Source: an uncultured Bacilli bacterium
Lineage (GTDB): Bacteria > Bacillota_I > Bacilli_A > RF39 > UBA660
Direction: 5' to 3'
Length of the DNA stretch: 6,760 nt
Assembly (NCBI GenBank): GCA_944358275.1
Contig: CALVQZ010000093.1
Span: 1 to 6,760 of the forward strand
This document shows, piece after piece, positions 1 through 5,941 of the stretch. The translations under genes and the position numbers were made by a program. Position 1 is the first letter of the stretch; every line of letters begins with the position of its first letter. The notes under the pieces are model-generated. The model made no database searches. It was given only the letters and a program-made list of their open reading frames with translations, and was not told the DNA's origin.

Positions 1-1
1 A

Positions 2-508
2 TCATGTGACGTTGATTTTGCTGACACGGATATCACAATCTGTCCATATAAAATTATATTCGGAAATCTCTGGCTTGGAGATTCCCAAGTAACCGCTTTA
101 GGAAATTTAGAATATATAGTAGGCGATGCTTATTTTAAAAATTCCAAAGTAACTGATTTAGGTAATTTGCAACATATAGGAGGATATGTAAATTTTAGTT
201 GTTCCAAAGTAACTGATTTAGGAAATTTAGAATATATAAGAGGAAATGCAGATTTTAGATATTCCAAAGTAACCGATTTAGGTAAATTGCGATATGTAGG
301 AGGAAAGGCTTATTTTGGTTATTCTCAGATAACTGATTTAGGAAATTTAGAATATATAGGAGGATATGTAGATTTTGAAAATTCCAAAGTAACTAATTTA
401 AGAAATTTAGAATATATTGGTGGTGAAATCTATACAAATAATCCAATATTGATTCTACAATATATGAGACTAAAAAACAAAAATAAAAGTAGAACTCAAA
501 CAAGATAA
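2..508 (+). CDS. C-terminal part of a 20-residue leucine-rich-like repeat protein (5' end outside window)
   Basis: The frame is open from base 2 to the TAA at 506-508 (168 codons visible), so the gene begins upstream. A TTG at 167 could be taken as a start, but it is an internal Leu codon inside a repeat with no ribosome binding site. The visible protein holds six consecutive 20-residue units, preceded by one degenerate 19-residue unit (from about base 26). The unit pattern is S-x-V/I-T-x-L-x-x-L-x-Y-I/V-x-G, then a variable stretch with a conserved Phe/Tyr. It ends in a short basic tail rich in Lys, Asn and Arg. The regular Leu/Ile/Val/Phe spacing suggests a solenoid of leucine-rich-repeat type; 20 residues is the unit length of the YopM-like bacterial LRR class. 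Such proteins usually bind proteins or surfaces, but no specific function can be read here. Signal peptide and anchoring cannot be judged because the N-terminus is missing. Confidence 0.85.
   Translation, partial: SCDVDFADTDITICPYKIIFGNLWLGDSQVTALGNLEYIVGDAYFKNSKVTDLGNLQHIGGYVNFSCSKVTDLGNLEYIRGNADFRYSKVTDLGKLRYVGGKAYFGYSQITDLGNLEYIGGYVDFENSKVTNLRNLEYIGGEIYTNNPILILQYMRLKNKNKSRTQTR
83..442 (+). repeat. Six tandem 60-bp coding repeats
   Basis: Six head-to-tail 60-bp units start at 83, 143, 203, 263, 323 and 383, each beginning with a Ser codon (TCC or TCT). Period is exact with no insertions. The first half of each unit (S-x-V-T-D-L-G-N-L-E-Y-I) is nearly identical at DNA level, including synonymous positions. 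The second half varies. Unit 6 diverges most towards its end, as expected for the terminal repeat of an array. Conservation of silent sites suggests recent duplication or ongoing recombination between units. Confidence 0.95.
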
Positions 509-515
509 CACAAGC

Positions 516-580
516 AAAAAGAGAAGTCTAATTATCTAACTATATAATTATCTAACTATATATAGATTTCTTTTTTTATT
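516..580 (+). terminator. Probable intrinsic terminator after the repeat-protein gene
   Basis: A stem pairs AGAAGTCTA (522-530) with TAGATTTCT (563-571), nine pairs including one G-T wobble. It is extended outward by an A-run (516-520) facing a T-run (572-578). The loop is long, 32 nt, and consists almost entirely of a duplicated 16-bp unit. It lies 8 nt after the TAA stop. The weak AT-rich stem and long loop lower certainty; the A-tract on the 5' side means it could also act on the minus strand. Confidence 0.55.
529..560. repeat. Perfect 16-bp tandem duplication inside terminator loop
   Basis: The 16-bp unit TAATTATCTAACTATA occurs at 529-544 and again at 545-560 without mismatch or gap. 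It fills the loop of the predicted terminator hairpin. Replication slippage is the simplest explanation. Confidence 0.9.
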
Positions 581-582
581 TT

Positions 583-611
583 TTAACCTTAAGTAATGTG
601 TATCATATTAT
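583..611 (+). promoter_or_regulatory. Possible sigma-A-type promoter for the small Gly/Tyr/Pro-rich gene
   Basis: A -35-like TTAACC (583-588, four of six matches) is separated by 17 nt from a -10-like TATTAT (606-611, five of six). Transcription would start near 618, at the first base of the AAAGGAG ribosome binding site (618-624), giving a leader of about 13 nt. The region is very AT-rich and a second TATTAT lies at 611-616, so the exact element is uncertain. Confidence 0.4.
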
Positions 612-630
612 ATTATGAAAGGAGAAAGTT

Positions 631-825
631 ATGAATTATTACACAGGATATCAAAATGCAGATGATAGACTAATTGGTGGAGGATTTGTTGGACCATTTC
701 TTTTAGGCGGTTTAATAGGAGACTTATTATCACCATATTTTTATAGACCAAATTATTATTATCCACCAAGACCATACTATGGAATGCCACAAGGAAGACC
801 ACCAAGACAACCTGGAAGATGGTAG
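631..825 (+). CDS. Small Gly/Tyr/Pro-rich protein, function unknown (64 aa)
   Basis: ATG at 631 is preceded by AAAGGAG (618-624) at a 6-nt spacing, and the frame ends at TAG 823-825 just before a hairpin terminator, so this is a real gene despite its size. The protein has a short polar start (residues 1-13) and a Gly-rich hydrophobic segment (about 14-36). The Gly residues at 16-18, 21, 26, 27 and 30 could pack like a glycine zipper or form one membrane helix. The tail (37-64) is dominated by Tyr, Pro and Arg and ends in Trp. There is no Cys, no catalytic motif and no signal-peptidase site. Small proteins of this general make-up are common in low-GC Gram-positives, often annotated as hypothetical or spore/surface associated. 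That resemblance is from memory of composition, not a search. It appears monocistronic. Confidence 0.75.
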   Translation: MNYYTGYQNADDRLIGGGFVGPFLLGGLIGDLLSPYFYRPNYYYPPRPYYGMPQGRPPRQPGRW

Positions 826-829
826 AATA

Positions 830-853
830 AAATCACTTCAATCGAAGTGATTT
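830..853. terminator. Bidirectional hairpin terminator between convergent genes
   Basis: AAATCACTTC (830-839) pairs perfectly with GAAGTGATTT (844-853) around a 4-nt loop, a 10-bp stem. T-rich sequence follows on the plus strand (TTTATTTT from 851), and the mirror T-rich stretch (GATTTTATT) follows on the minus strand. It sits between the small gene ending at 825 and the minus-strand LTA synthase gene, whose stop codon (852-854) overlaps the stem. One structure probably serves both convergent transcripts. Confidence 0.8.
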
Positions 854-2699
854 ATTTTAAGTTTTTAAAATAGTTTGTAGTTAAAACTGCGTCGTTAATC
901 TTTACTAAATTATTTACTAAATTATTTTTTCTATTTAGTTCTTCTTCACTGATTTTACCATTATTTGTAACTACTCCATTATCTACATAAACATTACCAT
1001 CATACCATGAATAATCACTAAAGAATACTAATCCTTCGTAATCATCACCTAATGCATCTTCCATTAAGTAGTAATTTGGATGATATTCAAGTCCAAGCAA
1101 ATTTGCTACTGTTGGTAATATGTTTAATTGTGATGTAACATCTTTTACATTTTTCTTTTTCATATCATTACTCCATATCATCCATGTAGTATGGTTTATA
1201 AGATTATTTTCAGTTGTTTTATATTCATCTAGAAGTGTTTTATCATTTAATGTATATAGGTAATGATCTGCAAAAAGTACTAATATAGTATTATCTATTA
1301 ACTCTTTTTCTTCTAGGTTTTCTAGTAATAATTTAAGCATATCATCAGTTTCTTTTGCTTGCAGTTTTAAACATTCAAATTCTGTTAATTCTTCTTCTTT
1401 ATCTTCTACAAGTAAACTACATACTCCTTTGTTTGCTTGAAATGGCATATGTGCTGAATAAGTTATGATATAACTTGCAAATTTTTGTTCTTTATTGAAT
1501 ATAAGTTCATTAAATGTAGGATTTTTTATTAACTCAGTATCTAGCCAAAATGAGTTATCTGTATAATATTTTCCATCATCTAGTAGTTTTAGACTATTAA
1601 ATGAGTCATACCCAAAACTTTTATAATTTACATTTCTTGAGTAATACTCAGGCGTGTTCATATGAAATGCATTAACTGTATATCCTGCTTTTTTTAATAG
1701 ATTAGGTAGTGAATACGAATAGTCATTTTTACTAAATGTATATGCACCTTTATTAAGTGTTATTGGTGTTGTATATCCTGTATTTACCATATATTCTGAA
1801 TTAAATGTAGAGCCTCCTCCACTAACAAATGAAAAGTGATTGTTAAAGTTTATTGAGTTGTTTTTTAAACTATATAATGTTGGCATTATTTCTTCTGTCA
1901 CTAAAAATTCATCAATACTTTCAAGTTGTACAAAGATTACATTTTTATCTTTAAATAATCCTGTGTATTCGTTTTTATATTCAGTTGTCGTTTCACTAAA
2001 CTTTTCTTTTAATAGTTCATTATCTTCATCTTTAGTATCTTCTTCTTTCTTTAAATAATTTACATAGAAATTTCTAAAGTTATATTCGTAAAATCCTGAA
2101 ACTTGCATACTTCTATTGTTATCATTAAATACATTATAAACATTTCTTGGTTTTCTCCATGCATCCCAAGTTGTCACAGCTTTACCTAAAGTAAATGGTG
2201 CAATTGTATGTAAAGCAATGCTTATAACGAAAACTATCAGTATTTGTTTGAAATTAGTTTTTTTCTTTTCTTTAGGTATATATCTAACAGCAAAAAATGC
2301 AAGAGTAATTGTTATAAATGCAGTTATAAATATCCATGTAGGACTATTTTTAATCGCATCAACTAAATATGTACTTGCTTCACCTGCAAATTGCAAAGAT
2401 GAAAAATCAAAGAAGTTTTTAAAATATGCATAATATATTGAATGAACTAAAAACATTATTAGGCATATTGAGATGCTTAGAATATACAATATTCTTGATA
2501 TGCTTTTTTTGAATGCTGTAATTATTCCTATCATAAAAAATATCCAAGTTATGGTAAATAAATTTGGTGCTAATCTATGTATACCATAAAAATTGATACT
2601 TCTTGTAAAATATCTTAAAACTAAATCTAAAATTAAAAATGACAATGTCATGTATATTAAACTTTTATATTTTTTATAGAAGTTTTTAATAAAATTCAT
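852..2699 (-). CDS. ltaS: Lipoteichoic acid synthase family protein (LtaS-like)
   Basis: Membrane enzyme of the LtaS family (sulfatase/alkaline-phosphatase fold). Family members transfer glycerol-phosphate from phosphatidylglycerol to the growing lipoteichoic acid chain on the outer membrane face, using Mn2+. At 615 residues it is close to S. aureus LtaS (646). Five membrane helices are visible (about 12-31, 43-63, 69-92, 120-140, 151-171), then a charged linker and the extracellular catalytic domain (about 252-610). The key residues are all present: metal ligand E260 (QLES), nucleophile T298 (GGGST), R355 (YYSR, where S. aureus has FWNR), H417 (SAHMPF), and D478-H479 (ADHY). No clear Ala-x-Ala signal-peptidase site is seen in the linker. 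The start is set by AAAGGAGTTGAT (2705-2716, minus), an almost full match to the anti-Shine-Dalgarno complement. It is divergent from yfhO. The family also holds LTA primases and stress paralogues (YfnI, YqgS, YvgJ), so the exact role is less sure than the family. Confidence 0.93.
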   Translation of the reverse strand: MNFIKNFYKKYKSLIYMTLSFLILDLVLRYFTRSINFYGIHRLAPNLFTITWIFFMIGIITAFKKSISRILYILSISICLIMFLVHSIYYAYFKNFFDFSSLQFAGEASTYLVDAIKNSPTWIFITAFITITLAFFAVRYIPKEKKKTNFKQILIVFVISIALHTIAPFTLGKAVTTWDAWRKPRNVYNVFNDNNRSMQVSGFYEYNFRNFYVNYLKKEEDTKDEDNELLKEKFSETTTEYKNEYTGLFKDKNVIFVQLESIDEFLVTEEIMPTLYSLKNNSINFNNHFSFVSGGGSTFNSEYMVNTGYTTPITLNKGAYTFSKNDYSYSLPNLLKKAGYTVNAFHMNTPEYYSRNVNYKSFGYDSFNSLKLLDDGKYYTDNSFWLDTELIKNPTFNELIFNKEQKFASYIITYSAHMPFQANKGVCSLLVEDKEEELTEFECLKLQAKETDDMLKLLLENLEEKELIDNTILVLFADHYLYTLNDKTLLDEYKTTENNLINHTTWMIWSNDMKKKNVKDVTSQLNILPTVANLLGLEYHPNYYLMEDALGDDYEGLVFFSDYSWYDGNVYVDNGVVTNNGKISEEELNRKNNLVNNLVKINDAVLTTNYFKNLK

Positions 2700-2720
2700 A
2701 CTACATCAACTCCTTTAAGA

Positions 2721-2729
2721 ATTATACCA
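2721..2729 (-). promoter_or_regulatory. Extended -10 promoter for the LTA synthase gene
   Basis: Read on the minus strand, TGGTATAAT (2729 down to 2721) is a perfect -10 hexamer with the TGn extension. No good -35 is present at 16-18 nt, as expected for extended -10 promoters. Initiation would fall near 2714, inside the ribosome binding site, giving a leader of about 15 nt. Confidence 0.65.
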
Positions 2730-2795
2730 CATAATGTATATTTTCGAAAAGAGTATTTATAAAAGCATGTAATTTTTTTTATTTTTAGTAATCTG

Positions 2796-2804
2796 TGATA
2801 TAAT
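2796..2804 (+). promoter_or_regulatory. Extended -10 promoter for yfhO-gtrA
   Basis: TGATATAAT (2796-2804) is a perfect TATAAT with the TGn extension. The -35 region is only a T-run (about 2773-2780) with no recognisable hexamer. Initiation would fall near 2808-2811, leaving a leader of about 10-13 nt that begins at or just before the GGAGG ribosome binding site. It faces away from the LTA synthase promoter about 70 bp away. Confidence 0.65.
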
Positions 2805-2810
2805 TAGATT

Positions 2811-2815
2811 GGAGG
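2811..2815 (+). promoter_or_regulatory. Ribosome binding site that fixes the yfhO start at 2821
   Basis: GGAGG lies 5 nt upstream of ATG 2821. An in-frame TTG at 2809 would extend the protein by four residues, but it sits immediately before this site, has no ribosome binding site of its own, and may lie upstream of the transcription start. Confidence 0.85.
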
Positions 2816-2820
2816 CGCTT

Positions 2821-5334
2821 ATGAAGAAGTTTAATAATAAAGATATTATAAATATTTTATTTTTGATAATTGTATTTTTATTGATAGTATTTTCTAATGT
2901 GGGATTTGATTATGTTAATGGTTCAATAGTGGATTGGGATTCTCAACATTGGATTTTTCCTGAGTACTTTAGAAATTTATTTTATAGTACGAAAGATATG
3001 TTTCCTAGTTTTGCATTTAATATAGGTGCTGGTGAGAATATATATAATTTTTCTTATTATGTCCTTTTAAGCCCTATAGTTTTATTTTCATACTTATTGC
3101 CATTTGTAAATATGGTTAATTATATAGAGGTTGCACTTATAGTTGTGGTTATTTTGAGTGTTATTCTTTCGTATTATTGGCTTAGTTGTAGATTTGATAG
3201 GAAATATGTATTTATTGGAAGTTTATTATTTTTATTTGCAGGACCACTAATTTATCATACTCATAGACATATAATGTTTATATCTTACATGCCATTTTTA
3301 ATTATGGCACTTATTGGTGTCGATAAATATTTTGAGAAGAATAAGAGAACATTACTTATAATAAGTGTATTTTTAATTATTATGAGTAGTTATTATTATT
3401 CTGTTGGTGCGATTGTTGGGATTGTTCTATATGGTATTTATAAATATTTAGAAGTGAAGAAGAATATAACTTTTAAATCGTTTATTAAAGACGGGGTTAA
3501 ATTTGCATTAACACTTTTACTTGGTGTTATGATGTCAGGTGTTTTAATACTTCCAACATTTTATGCACTTTTAAGAGGTAGAGCAGATATAACTTCATCT
3601 ATAGATACATTAAGTTTATTTGTGCCTAAAATTGATTTAACTGAGATTTTATTTGGATCGTATACTATTGGAGTTACATCAATATTTATAATTGCAATAG
3701 TTTTTGGATATTTTACAAAAAATAAAAATTATAAATTTTTATCTACTGTTTTTATAGCAATAATTTTGTTTCCAATTATAATATATCTATTAAGTGGATT
3801 TATGTATGTTAGGGGTAAAGTTTTAATACCACTTTTGCCAATTGCAATATTGATGATTACTTTATTCTTTAGTAAACTTAATTTTAAAGAAGGTAAAAAG
3901 TTTATAATTGCAGTAATTTTAGTTACTATAATAGAAATAATTTCTTATATTTGTAATGGTGATTATTCCTTTATTATAGAAATTATTCTTACTCTTTGTA
4001 TTTTGTTATTAGCATTTAAGAAGAAAAATAAAAATTTGATTATGTATACGATGTGTTTTTTCGCACTTGTATCTTGTCTTATAAATAATTATAGTGATAG
4101 ACTAGTTACTAAAGAAGATATTGAGTTACAACATAATACTTATAATTATGATATACTTAATCCTATTATAGATAGTGATGAGAATGTTTATAGGGTTGGT
4201 AATGATATTATGGGTATGAAAAATATAAATAGAGTAGTTGATATTGATTATTATCTTCCTTCTGTTTATTCATCTTTAGAAAACCAAAATTATTATAATT
4301 TGGCTACTAATGGTATAGGTAATGAAATGGAAAATAGGATTGCTACTGCGATAATGCCTACAAAAAATATTTTGTTTAATACATATACAGCTACTAAATA
4401 TATGATTACTGATAAGGGTGTGCCTATTGGATATAAAAATATTGAAAATAGTAATGTGTATGTGAATGAGAATGTACTGCCTATTGGGTATGCAAGTACT
4501 AAAATTATGAGTAAGAAAGATTTTGATTCATTGGATTATCCTGAAAAAGCATATGCACTTGTTACTAATATAATAGTAGATGAAGATATTTCTTTTGAAT
4601 ATGAAAATAAAGTTGTTTTAGAAGATATTGGATATGAAGCGGCTTATGATAATTTAGATATAAAAGAAGAAGATGGTAAATATATAATTGAAAGTAAAGA
4701 AGATAGTAGTGTTCTTTTAAAATTATCTAAGTCATATAAGAATAAGTTATTATTTATTACATTTGATATGGAATATTCTGAAACTTGTAAAATTGGCGAT
4801 ACTTCAATTACTATAAATGATGTAAAAAATACACTATCTTGTCGTGGATGGACTTATCATAATAAAAATTATACTTTTGAGTATGTAATTTCTTCAAATG
4901 ATGCTATAGATGAGTTAAATGTAGAGTTTAGTGAAGGCAAATATGTTATTTCAAATATAAGTGTTTATTCATTAGATTATGATTATATAACTGACTTTGT
5001 TGATTCAGTAGATGAGTTTATAATCGATAAAGAATTGACTTATGGTGATCAAATAGTAGGAAGTGTTAATGTATCTGAAAATGGATATTTTATGTTATCT
5101 ATTCCTTATGAAGAAGATGGATTTACTATATATGTAGATGATAAAGTAACTGATTATGAAAATGTAGGTGAAGGGTTCATTGGCTTTGAAATAAATGAAG
5201 GCTATCACGATATAAAGATTATGTATACTTCACCATATCTTTTAGAGGGAATGGTTGTATCTATTTTAGGATATATGATATTTTTACCTATTATATACTT
5301 AAATTTGTTTAAAGGAAGAAGGAAAAAGTCATAG
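2821..5334 (+). CDS. yfhO: YfhO family membrane protein (GT-C-like glycosyltransferase)
   Basis: An 837-residue polytopic protein, close to B. subtilis YfhO (about 860). YfhO-type proteins are thought to transfer a sugar from undecaprenyl phosphate to lipoteichoic acid outside the membrane. Helix 1 spans about 9-27. The first outer loop carries D38 and D40 in a D-W-D-S-Q-H context, the expected place for a GT-C catalytic aspartate. It is followed by the family-typical stretch N-I-G-A-G-E-N-I-Y-N-F-S-Y-Y near 67-80. About twelve more hydrophobic segments run to residue 421. A large extracytoplasmic domain (about 422-806) holds family-like elements: YRV near 457, SSLENQNYYN near 484-493, KYMI near 526, VYVNENVLPIGYAS (546-559), and the C-terminal IPYEEDGFTIYVDD (761-774) and Y-H-D-I-K-I-M-Y. 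One last helix (about 808-828) and a basic tail close it. ATG 2821 is chosen on its GGAGG site. The next gene starts 2 nt after the TAG stop, so the two are probably co-transcribed. The acceptor polymer is inferred, not visible. Confidence 0.9.
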   Translation: MKKFNNKDIINILFLIIVFLLIVFSNVGFDYVNGSIVDWDSQHWIFPEYFRNLFYSTKDMFPSFAFNIGAGENIYNFSYYVLLSPIVLFSYLLPFVNMVNYIEVALIVVVILSVILSYYWLSCRFDRKYVFIGSLLFLFAGPLIYHTHRHIMFISYMPFLIMALIGVDKYFEKNKRTLLIISVFLIIMSSYYYSVGAIVGIVLYGIYKYLEVKKNITFKSFIKDGVKFALTLLLGVMMSGVLILPTFYALLRGRADITSSIDTLSLFVPKIDLTEILFGSYTIGVTSIFIIAIVFGYFTKNKNYKFLSTVFIAIILFPIIIYLLSGFMYVRGKVLIPLLPIAILMITLFFSKLNFKEGKKFIIAVILVTIIEIISYICNGDYSFIIEIILTLCILLLAFKKKNKNLIMYTMCFFALVSCLINNYSDRLVTKEDIELQHNTYNYDILNPIIDSDENVYRVGNDIMGMKNINRVVDIDYYLPSVYSSLENQNYYNLATNGIGNEMENRIATAIMPTKNILFNTYTATKYMITDKGVPIGYKNIENSNVYVNENVLPIGYASTKIMSKKDFDSLDYPEKAYALVTNIIVDEDISFEYENKVVLEDIGYEAAYDNLDIKEEDGKYIIESKEDSSVLLKLSKSYKNKLLFITFDMEYSETCKIGDTSITINDVKNTLSCRGWTYHNKNYTFEYVISSNDAIDELNVEFSEGKYVISNISVYSLDYDYITDFVDSVDEFIIDKELTYGDQIVGSVNVSENGYFMLSIPYEEDGFTIYVDDKVTDYENVGEGFIGFEINEGYHDIKIMYTSPYLLEGMVVSILGYMIFLPIIYLNLFKGRRKKS

Positions 5335-5336
5335 AT

Positions 5337-5843
5337 ATGAAAGATTTATTATTAAAGTTTTATTTAGATAATATGTTAGTATTAAATATTGCAATGGTTG
5401 TATGTTTAATTTTAATGATTATCGTATATGTTTGTTTTAATGATAAAATAAATGCATTGTATAAAAAATATAAAGAATTAGTAAATTATGTTATTGTAGG
5501 CATTTTAACTACAATAGTGAGTATAGGTAGTTATTGGTTATTTAGATTTATAATTAAGAATTATATTATTCTTTCAATTATTTCTTGGATTCTTGCTGTT
5601 ACATTTGCATATTTTACAAATAGAGCATTTGTATTTGAAAGTAAAGAAGAAAATATTATAAAAGAAATGGCTAAATTTGTAAGTTGTAGATTATTTAGCT
5701 TAGGTTTAGAAATAGTTCTTATGATATTATTTGTAGATATTATGCACATAAATGATATGATTTCTAAAATAATATTACAAGTTGTAGTACTTGTTACTAA
5801 TTATGTATTAAGTAAACTCTTAGTATTTAAAAAAGCAAATTAG
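5337..5843 (+). CDS. GtrA family membrane protein (putative lipid-linked sugar flippase component)
   Basis: A 168-residue hydrophobic protein. Residues 46-166 match the GtrA family: the opening ELVNYVIVG-LTT (47-59), then SYWLF, then AYFTNRAFVFE (91-101), and the closing NYVLSKLLVFK (155-165). Four helices fit the family (about 47-71, 76-95, 114-134, 142-163). GtrA proteins such as GtcA are thought to move undecaprenyl-phosphate-linked sugar across the membrane, or help to, for decoration of teichoic acids or O-antigen. It has an extra N-terminal segment (about 14-33) and a charged linker (35-47), making it longer than many GtrA proteins and predicting five helices. ATG 5337 lies 2 nt after the yfhO stop. 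The nearest purine-rich site (AAGGA, 5319-5323) is about 13 nt away, rather far, so translation is probably coupled to yfhO. Its place beside YfhO supports a joint role in glycopolymer glycosylation. Confidence 0.88.
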   Translation: MKDLLLKFYLDNMLVLNIAMVVCLILMIIVYVCFNDKINALYKKYKELVNYVIVGILTTIVSIGSYWLFRFIIKNYIILSIISWILAVTFAYFTNRAFVFESKEENIIKEMAKFVSCRLFSLGLEIVLMILFVDIMHINDMISKIILQVVVLVTNYVLSKLLVFKKAN

Positions 5844-5876
5844 ACTGTTGTTAATCAATGGTCTTTTTTTATTTTT
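5843..5876 (+). terminator. Intrinsic terminator of the yfhO-gtrA operon
   Basis: GACTGTTG (5843-5850) pairs with CAATGGTC (5856-5863), eight pairs including two wobbles, around a 5-nt loop. It is followed by a run of seven T (5864-5870), then ATTTTTT. The stem begins on the last base of the gtrA stop codon, so termination is immediate. Confidence 0.8.
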
Positions 5877-5878
5877 TA

Positions 5879-5907
5879 TTGAAATAATAGTGTTCGTTTT
5901 GTATAAT
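5879..5907 (+). promoter_or_regulatory. Sigma-A-type promoter for the helicase gene
   Basis: TTGAAA (5879-5884, five of six matches) and a perfect TATAAT (5902-5907) are separated by exactly 17 nt, the best canonical promoter in the window. Initiation near 5914 gives a leader of about 28 nt containing AGGTGG (5932-5937), 4 nt before ATG 5942. The helicase is therefore probably transcribed independently of yfhO-gtrA. Confidence 0.75.
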
Positions 5908-5941
5908 AAAGTTGATAGTAGGTTATTAAATAGGTGGTTGT

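Noticed and set aside
83..442. CRISPR array
   Set aside because: The 60-bp units are contiguous and code in frame for a repeat protein; there are no unique spacers between short identical repeats.
167..508. A separate 113-residue gene starting at the TTG at 167
   Set aside because: The TTG is a Leu codon inside repeat unit 2, and the same frame is open upstream to the window edge with matching repeats.
1840..2058. Plus-strand open frame of 72 codons
   Set aside because: It is antisense to the well-supported LTA synthase gene, Ser/Leu/Phe-biased as expected for a shadow frame, and has no translation signal.
2218..2433. Plus-strand open frame of 71 codons
   Set aside because: It lies antisense to the membrane-helix region of the LTA synthase; its hydrophobicity mirrors the opposite strand.
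2809..2820. Four-residue N-terminal extension of YfhO from TTG 2809
   Set aside because: The GGAGG that serves ATG 2821 lies directly after this TTG, and TTG has no ribosome binding site of its own.
5561..5749. Minus-strand open frame of 62 codons
   Set aside because: It is antisense to the conserved core of the GtrA gene, with no ribosome binding site and no recognisable domain.
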